A stretch of 34,964 nt of DNA from the IMG/VR virus record IMGVR_UViG_3300022209_000007, positions 1 to 34,964 of that record; one strand, given 5' to 3'. This DNA is from a virus. The translations under genes and the position numbers were made by a program. Each line of letters opens with the position of its first letter. Position 1 is the stretch's first letter. Below the pieces are notes generated by a model. The model saw only the letters and a program-made list of their open reading frames with translations, was not told the DNA's origin and ran no database searches. This document shows, piece by piece, positions 30,550-34,964 of the stretch.

Positions 30550-30953
30550 AAACCGACAAAGGACCCGAAACCGACGCATTGAAATTTTCGCGCCTGCCGA
30601 AGTGGGCGCAGCGTAAAATTTCGGCGATGGAAAAACATGAAGAACTGCTGAAGAAAACGATTGCCGATCTGGAAGGTGGGCAATGCCATCGCAAACCTTA
30701 TCACAACCATACAATTTCAACTAGCGACTATGATGGTATTACGCATACAAAACGCTATTTTGTCGCGTCGGATGTTGACATCGAACTAGACAACGGGTTG
30801 ACTGTGAACTTATGCCCACGGGAAAATCATGTTCGTGTGTTTCTTGGCGTCAAGCGCGCACAGACGAAGGACGGCAACCGCTGGGAAGCAGTCATTTTGC
30901 CCCGGGCAGGAAATTCGTTTAACATCTGCGCAGCGCAGGTAAAGGAGAGTTGA
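30546..30953 (+). CDS. hypothetical phage protein
   Basis: The product is 135 residues from ATG 30546, coupled to the leader peptide. The helical N-terminus includes FSRLPKWAQRKISAMEKHEE and a charged stretch (LLKKTIADLEGG), then a beta-rich part (RYFVASDVDIELDNGLTVNL, then VRVFLGVKRAQTK). The LPxWAQRKI pattern is familiar from many phage proteins of unknown function. I cannot name a role. The next gene starts 2 bp later. Confidence 0.65.
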   Translation: MKTDKGPETDALKFSRLPKWAQRKISAMEKHEELLKKTIADLEGGQCHRKPYHNHTISTSDYDGITHTKRYFVASDVDIELDNGLTVNLCPRENHVRVFLGVKRAQTKDGNRWEAVILPRAGNSFNICAAQVKES

Positions 30954-30955
30954 CA

Positions 30956-31315
30956 ATGACACATCTTTACAACCCCGAACATCTGACGGCGGATGAACTG
31001 GAGCATTACGCCAGTTTGGGTCTGGTCAAGGGTATCGAACCGAAAGCCGGGGCGTTGATCGCTGGCAAATGGATCAGCGCGCTGATCGACTTCGAACACG
31101 AACACGTTCGCGCGAACGAAATGCAAGATGAATGCGCCAGTCTGGAAGACGATTGCGAGGCGTGGGAAAACCTTGCGGAAGATGCGAAAGCAAACTTGCG
31201 GGTCGTCCTGCGTGAACTGCATATTCTGTTCGTGAAGTTTCCGAACCTGAAAAATTCGACGCCGGATTTGCACGCGGCATATTTACAAATGAAGGACTGG
31301 GAAGAAAATGTCTAA
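30956..31315 (+). CDS. hypothetical coiled-coil protein
   Basis: The product is 119 residues from ATG 30956, with AAAGGAG 8 bp upstream; a TTG at 30950 is rejected. The middle is a long acidic helix (HVRANEMQDECASLEDDCEA, then NLAEDAKANLRVVLRELHIL) that could form a coiled coil. The N-terminus has TADELEHYASLGLV. No family is recognised. It overlaps the MazG-like gene by 8 bp. Confidence 0.65.
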   Translation: MTHLYNPEHLTADELEHYASLGLVKGIEPKAGALIAGKWISALIDFEHEHVRANEMQDECASLEDDCEAWENLAEDAKANLRVVLRELHILFVKFPNLKNSTPDLHAAYLQMKDWEENV

Positions 31316-31775
31316 ACACGAAGTCGAAAGTTCTAAATATGGCCGACTGGACAAAGTTGAAATCGGTCGCGCCGACACGGTTCCAACTGGCGACCCGACG
31401 ACCTCTGAAAAAGAACTGAACAACCTTGCGATTCACTTTCACAATGAATCCGCGCGGCGTGGCTGGTGGGATGAACTGATAGAAGTTCAAAATCACTTGC
31501 CCGGACATCTGAAGGGCAAGGTCGAAGCGTGGTTTCTGGCGACGAAGATCGCGCTGATTCACAGCGAAACAAGCGAATTACTGGAAGCCCTGCGTCGCGG
31601 GGATTTTTCTAATGAACACGAAGAAACCGCCGATGTATTTATTCGCCTTGCTGACTATTGCGGTCGTCGTAATATTCCGCTAGGATCAAGTGTCGCTACA
31701 AAAGCCGACGTTAATCGCAGTCGAGAAGACCACGATCCAGAGCAACGCGCGAAGCCCGGCGGCAAAAATTTTTAA
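31308..31775 (+). CDS. MazG-like nucleotide pyrophosphohydrolase
   Basis: The product is 155 residues. The all-alpha NTP-pyrophosphatase motif is visible: E87-x2-E90 (IHSETSELLEALRRGD) and E106-x2-D109 (EETADVFIRLADYCG), which bind Mg2+. Such enzymes hydrolyse (d)NTPs or related alarmones to monophosphates and can alter host nucleotide or ppGpp levels. Residues 6-19 are encoded by a 40-bp repeat that occurs again, in another frame, at the start of the gene at 31789, so the N-terminus may be a recombination product. The conserved core begins only near residue 36. Confidence 0.8.
   Translation: MSKHEVESSKYGRLDKVEIGRADTVPTGDPTTSEKELNNLAIHFHNESARRGWWDELIEVQNHLPGHLKGKVEAWFLATKIALIHSETSELLEALRRGDFSNEHEETADVFIRLADYCGRRNIPLGSSVATKADVNRSREDHDPEQRAKPGGKNF
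31323..31362 (+). repeat. 40-bp direct repeat, copy 1 (copy 2 at 31791-31830)
   Basis: The 40 bases beginning GTCGAAAGTTCTAAATATGG recur without mismatch at 31791-31830, 468 bp downstream. The two copies are read in different frames: here as EVESSKYGRLDKVE of the MazG-like protein, downstream as SKVLNMADWTKLK at the start of the next protein. Confidence 0.9.
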
Positions 31776-31788
31776 AGGAGAAATTAAA

Positions 31789-32052
31789 ATGTCGAAAGTT
31801 CTAAATATGGCCGACTGGACAAAGTTGAAAAATGAACCAGAGCAAGCAACAAATGACGATCTGGTCACGATGCTTTCGTTCCTGTTGGAAGAAGCGCGCG
31901 CCGGTAATCTTGTTGGCTTTACCGGGGCATTTCTCCTTAATGATGACGACGACGGTCCATCTGTCGGAATGGTTGCGTCGCACGTCATGGCGGATACAAA
32001 ATACCTTACTATCGGCGCACTGGAAAAAATAAAAGCTGGTTTGCTGAAGTGA
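31789..32052 (+). CDS. small acidic hypothetical protein
   Basis: The product is 87 residues from ATG 31789, with ideal ribosome site AAAGGAGAAATTAAA. The N-terminus (SKVLNMADWTKLKNEPEQAT) is encoded by the second copy of the 40-bp repeat and looks natural in this frame. An acidic run (LLNDDDDGPS) lies in the middle. No family is recognised. Its stop overlaps the next start (GTGA). Confidence 0.65.
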   Translation: MSKVLNMADWTKLKNEPEQATNDDLVTMLSFLLEEARAGNLVGFTGAFLLNDDDDGPSVGMVASHVMADTKYLTIGALEKIKAGLLK

Positions 32053-32663
32053 ATATCGTCTTGATGACATCCCGATCCGGGTCAAGTCTGGTTTGTAAAA
32101 TACTCGCGGCGCACGGTCTAAAGTGGCAGGACGGCGATCAGAATCCAGAGCAGTATGCGTCAGGTGGCGCGGCTGGTTATAAAACTTTCGAGCATCCCGG
32201 CTGGAAAGCACAACTAAAGCGGACCGCCCCGGGCGGAAAATGGCCGCTGGGCTTTTTGGTCCCGAATAGCGAAGACCGCTTGAAAATTATGCTGAACGCT
32301 TACGGTAGTTTCAACGGACCCGACTTCGTAAAGTCCGGCGTTGAATTTGCAGCGTTGTGGATGGCGTTAGGCGCGGAACTGAACATCGACATGAAGTTCA
32401 TCAAAGTCCGCCGCCCGGTTGAACAGATTGCGGCGTCGCTTGCGAGGCGTGGAATCGGGGACGCTGCGCTGGGCGCTGAAGTTGCGCGTCGCAGGTTCAA
32501 GCTGATGGACATGATCGAAGGGCCAGACGTTCACACGGACGTTCTGGTAAATTCTGGTATGTGGCGACGCAGTGGAATACGCGAAGCGTTGATTCAATGC
32601 GGGGTGAAACCCGATCACATGCTAATCCGGCAACAAATTGAACCGGGAAAATTTCATGAATAA
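32049..32663 (+). CDS. sulfotransferase-like P-loop protein
   Basis: The product is 204 residues from GTG 32049 (overlapping the previous stop). It opens NIVLMTSRSGSSLVCKILAA, the 5'-phosphosulfate-binding loop pattern (TSRSGSS) of sulfotransferases. FIKVRRPVEQIAASLARRGI is like the 3'-phosphate-binding Arg/Ser region (R-x-P ... S). Together these suggest transfer of sulfate from PAPS to a sugar or other acceptor. It may belong with the glycosyl- and methyltransferase genes at 25254-28460. Other P-loop roles are not excluded. Confidence 0.65.
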   Translation: MNIVLMTSRSGSSLVCKILAAHGLKWQDGDQNPEQYASGGAAGYKTFEHPGWKAQLKRTAPGGKWPLGFLVPNSEDRLKIMLNAYGSFNGPDFVKSGVEFAALWMALGAELNIDMKFIKVRRPVEQIAASLARRGIGDAALGAEVARRRFKLMDMIEGPDVHTDVLVNSGMWRRSGIREALIQCGVKPDHMLIRQQIEPGKFHE

Positions 32664-32676
32664 AGGAGACACAGAA

Positions 32677-33417
32677 ATGCGTTTCGAAGCGGACGGTAAA
32701 ACCCTGATCGGTGCAAAAGCGGAAATTCTCGATCACGGCTTCGTTCAGTATCGGCAGCACATGGGCGACGATCTTGCGATCGTTCACAATGCACGGCAGT
32801 CGTATGATGCCGCTTGGCAGGCTGGTATCGATGGGTTAGGTGATCAAAAGCTGATTAAATTCCTGATGGTAAACGGGCACAATACGCCGTTCGAAGTCAA
32901 TGCCGCAACCTTTGAAGTCAAAGCCCCGATCTTTGTTTTTCGGCAATGGCATCGGCATCGGACGCAGTCGTATAACGAAGTTTCTGCGCGCTATACTGAA
33001 TTGCCGGAAGAAGTCTATATTCCGTCCGTCGAAGTCATTGGTAAGCAATCGAAGATCAACAAACAGGCCCGGGATTTTATTGCGAATATAACTGACGAAG
33101 AACGACGCGCGCGAGAAGAAGAAATTCAACGGATTCAGGAATTTGTCCATCAGGCTTTTGAACTTTATTACTGGTTGCTTGGTCGGGGCTGGCCGCGTGA
33201 ATTAGCGCGTGGCTATCTACCGCTGGCAACATACAGCAAAATGTCGGCTACCGCTAACTTGTGGAACTGGATGCGGTTTTTATCAGAACGCTTGCATCCG
33301 CACGCGCAATACGAAATCCGCGTCTACGCCGAAGCGATCGCGTCTATGCTGGACGTTCTTTATCCTACTGCAATGGCTGCGTTTCGGGAAAAGCACGCCT
33401 ACGCCACTGACGTATAA
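32677..33417 (+). CDS. thyX: flavin-dependent thymidylate synthase
   Basis: The product is 246 residues from ATG 32677, with AAAGGAGACACAGAA just upstream; ATG 32656 would include this ribosome site in the gene. The ThyX motif RHRxxSxNExSxRY is seen as RHRTQSYNEVSARY, preceded by FRQWH and followed by TELPEEVYIP. The enzyme makes dTMP from dUMP with FADH2 and methylene-tetrahydrofolate. ARGYLPLATYSKMSATANLW is the conserved C-terminal part. Length is normal. It complements the dNMP kinase. Confidence 0.95.
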   Translation: MRFEADGKTLIGAKAEILDHGFVQYRQHMGDDLAIVHNARQSYDAAWQAGIDGLGDQKLIKFLMVNGHNTPFEVNAATFEVKAPIFVFRQWHRHRTQSYNEVSARYTELPEEVYIPSVEVIGKQSKINKQARDFIANITDEERRAREEEIQRIQEFVHQAFELYYWLLGRGWPRELARGYLPLATYSKMSATANLWNWMRFLSERLHPHAQYEIRVYAEAIASMLDVLYPTAMAAFREKHAYATDV

Positions 33418-33428
33418 AAGGTAATAGA

Positions 33429-34208
33429 ATGATTATTTCACGTCGCGGATTTTTAAAAGGTGTTGGCGCTGGTATTGCTGCGGCTGCGGTTCCGAAAATT
33501 GCGCTGGCTGCTGGTGAACTATACACGCCGCCGAACCCGGAAATAGTTCTTCCGGAAACACTGGTTATAAGCCGGGAACCCGGGGCATACGTTACACAGA
33601 ATGCGCAGGAAGGTATCATGTACCCCCGCCCGGACTGGAATTTCAAATGCGATCGTAAATTTCATTTCGATGCCAAGCGAAAGATAATAACCTATGTCGG
33701 GGAAACTGGATTTCGATTGCAGGATATGTACAACACTGCGAAAAATCAGTGGCGATATATTTCTGGTCTTTCTTCTTTCGAATTCCCGTTCGTAGCAGTT
33801 ACGCCAGAATTTTTTTATATCGAGGCTGGTTGGCAAGTTAACCCGTCGTCGTTTGATTGGATGCGCAGCGGAACGCTTTTTGATGAGCAAGCCGGGATTA
33901 AATGGGCCACGGTTAGGGGGCTTTCAAGTGCAGAAGAAGCCCCGTGCGCGTATCTATACCGTTTGTCAGTTAAATCTAAATACGAAACGAAAGTTATTGG
34001 CGAACAAATGATAGTGAATCCGTGGTATCACACTATCCAAATAACGCCAGACATCGAAGGTTTGCGCTGGTGTGGTATTACCCCGGGAACGTTGTTTTGG
34101 GAATTTAACACGCTAGACGCGGGCATTCCGTTGGGGTCCATTTTCGATAACAATGGAACGCTTTTTTATCCGTTCTCTGTTATTACTGATTTATCCTATG
34201 GGGTTTAA
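33429..34208 (+). CDS. Tat-signal exported protein of unknown function
   Basis: The product is 259 residues. The first 28 form a twin-arginine signal peptide: SRRGFLKG (S-R-R-x-F-L-K), hydrophobic VGAGIAAAAVPKI, and a probable cut after ALA in ALAAGE. This predicts export of a folded protein across the host inner membrane. The mature part is rich in aromatic residues (NQWRYISGLSSFEFPFVAVT, then FYIEAGWQVNP) and beta-like. No domain is recognised. A ribosome site (AAAAGGTAATAGA) precedes it. Why a phage would export a folded protein is unclear; surface alteration or superinfection exclusion are options. Confidence 0.72.
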   Translation: MIISRRGFLKGVGAGIAAAAVPKIALAAGELYTPPNPEIVLPETLVISREPGAYVTQNAQEGIMYPRPDWNFKCDRKFHFDAKRKIITYVGETGFRLQDMYNTAKNQWRYISGLSSFEFPFVAVTPEFFYIEAGWQVNPSSFDWMRSGTLFDEQAGIKWATVRGLSSAEEAPCAYLYRLSVKSKYETKVIGEQMIVNPWYHTIQITPDIEGLRWCGITPGTLFWEFNTLDAGIPLGSIFDNNGTLFYPFSVITDLSYGV

Positions 34209-34209
34209 G

Positions 34210-34389
34210 ATGTTGAATAAAATAACACTGACGCAGAAACAAATGCAGGAAGCGGTCGAATACTGGCTGAACGGAAAAATCCTGCGCGTGCCTCAGAAAA
34301 TAACACACGTTGAAAAAATAACGGATGGCGTGTGTGGGACAAAATTCGAAGTAACACTGACCGAAAGTAATGGCGAGCAAGACGCATGA
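34210..34389 (+). CDS. small hypothetical protein
   Basis: The product is 59 residues from ATG 34210, 1 bp after the previous stop. Helical N-terminus (TLTQKQMQEAVEYWLNGKIL) and beta-rich C-terminus (KITDGVCGTKFEVTLTESNG). No family is recognised. Its stop overlaps the next gene (ATGA). Confidence 0.6.
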   Translation: MLNKITLTQKQMQEAVEYWLNGKILRVPQKITHVEKITDGVCGTKFEVTLTESNGEQDA

Positions 34390-34964
34390 CACAAATACCG
34401 AAAGATGAATTATGGACGATGCCGCCGCCGGAATGGTTCGCCGGGAAGCGCGTGCTTGAACTGGGCAACAAGAAAAACCAGTCGGGACTTTACCGGGACT
34501 GGTACGTTTCGAATGGGGCGGAATATTTGTGCCTTGACTGGAACGGGGAAGACGGGGCGATCGTCGCGGATATGGGCGTGCATCATCACGCTGAAAAGAA
34601 CATCCGCCCCTTGATCGGCTGGGCGGACATCGTCACGAACTTCGGCTTTACTGAACACGTGTTCACAGATCAGCGGCAATGCTGGGAAAACGTGCTGGCG
34701 CTGGCAGCGAAGCCCGGTTGTATGCTGTCAATAGTGCAGCCATATCCGACGCACTGGGATCATCATGGCGTTTTCCAGCCTACCCCCGGATGGTTGATGT
34801 CGCTGGTTCGGGCGAACGGCTTTGAAATGTTTCTTGCGACAGTCAACGAAGATCGTAAGCGATGGGTCACTTGTATCGGTGCGCAGCGCGTTGAACCATT
34901 CGATCCGGCAACGTTCGTCTACCCCGATCCGCACTATCAACCCGTCACGCCGCATACGTGCCCG
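34386..34964 (+). CDS. SAM-dependent methyltransferase, 3' end outside the window
   Basis: ATG 34386 overlaps the previous stop, and the frame is open to the right edge, giving 193 residues so far. RVLELGNKKNQSGLYRDWYV corresponds to motif I (altered: ELGNKKN instead of a glycine-rich GxGxG). EYLCLDWNGEDGAIVADMG follows as strand 2, then WADIVTNFGFTEHVF and AKPGCMLSIVQPYPTHWDHH, as in methyltransferase 11/class I enzymes with a diverged SAM site. The acceptor is unknown. Confidence 0.7.
   Translation, partial: MTQIPKDELWTMPPPEWFAGKRVLELGNKKNQSGLYRDWYVSNGAEYLCLDWNGEDGAIVADMGVHHHAEKNIRPLIGWADIVTNFGFTEHVFTDQRQCWENVLALAAKPGCMLSIVQPYPTHWDHHGVFQPTPGWLMSLVRANGFEMFLATVNEDRKRWVTCIGAQRVEPFDPATFVYPDPHYQPVTPHTCP

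Overview
The window is part of a tailed-phage genome (Caudoviricetes, probably a siphovirus) infecting a Gram-negative host. The evidence is tail-tip genes, an endolysin/holin pair, an overlapping Rz/Rz1 spanin pair, a Tat-type signal peptide, and long runs of tightly packed genes joined by ATGA or TGATG overlaps. No integrase, repressor or tRNA gene is visible. Several sigma70-like promoters have near-consensus -35 boxes and extended -10 boxes, so host RNA polymerase probably reads these operons. The DUF2163/BR0599-type tail protein and the GH108 lysozyme recall phages of alphaproteobacteria, but the host cannot be fixed from this sequence.

Layout. 1-5253: tail-tip module (a 5'-truncated tail protein, a BR0599-like protein, a large hub protein). 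5256-6260: endolysin, holin and a second small membrane protein. 6264-7829: zinc-ribbon metallophosphoesterase. 7833-8174: one minus-strand small gene and a divergent promoter pair. 8214-10125: small genes, a dNMP kinase and the spanins. 10126-10395: non-coding, with repeated TGGTACA boxes and a palindrome. 10396-17346: replication/recombination module (SNF2-type helicase, two tiny paralogous membrane peptides, an SSB-like protein, an archaeo-eukaryotic-type primase, a UvrD-like helicase). 17353-20076: an operon ending in a Nop/IS110-like protein and a 29-unit, 36-bp repeat array. 20102-28460: DUF932 protein, then glycosyltransferase-like protein, sliding-clamp-like protein, family A DNA polymerase, and a cassette of DUF115-like, methyltransferase and glycosyltransferase genes. 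28457-28974: two minus-strand small genes. 29017-34964: small early-type genes, a cysteine-peptidase-like protein, MazG-like pyrophosphohydrolase, sulfotransferase-like protein, ThyX, a Tat-signal protein and a methyltransferase that runs off the right edge.

The main discovery is at 18161-20076. A 286-residue protein has a helix-hairpin-helix/Nop-like domain resembling the C-terminal half of IS110 transposases. Ten bases after its stop codon comes an array of 29 units with an almost invariant 36-bp period. Each unit is box AGTGAAYC, 10 variable bases, box RGAAACCC, 10 variable bases. This is the architecture of a TIGR (tandem interspaced guide RNA) array with a Tas protein: 36-nt guide RNAs each carrying two short spacers, related to box C/D RNPs. 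No RuvC or HNH domain is visible in the protein, so this looks like a nuclease-less, binding-only Tas.

How the parts fit. The phage carries much of its own replication machinery (primase, SSB, helicases, clamp, polymerase) and dNTP-pool enzymes (dNMP kinase, ThyX, MazG-like). It also carries an unusual set of glycosyl-, methyl- and sulfotransferase-like genes that may decorate a glycan or a nucleotide. The guide-RNA operon sits between the replication genes under its own strong promoter, which fits early expression and a role in competition with host or rival elements, or in regulation. That role is inference.
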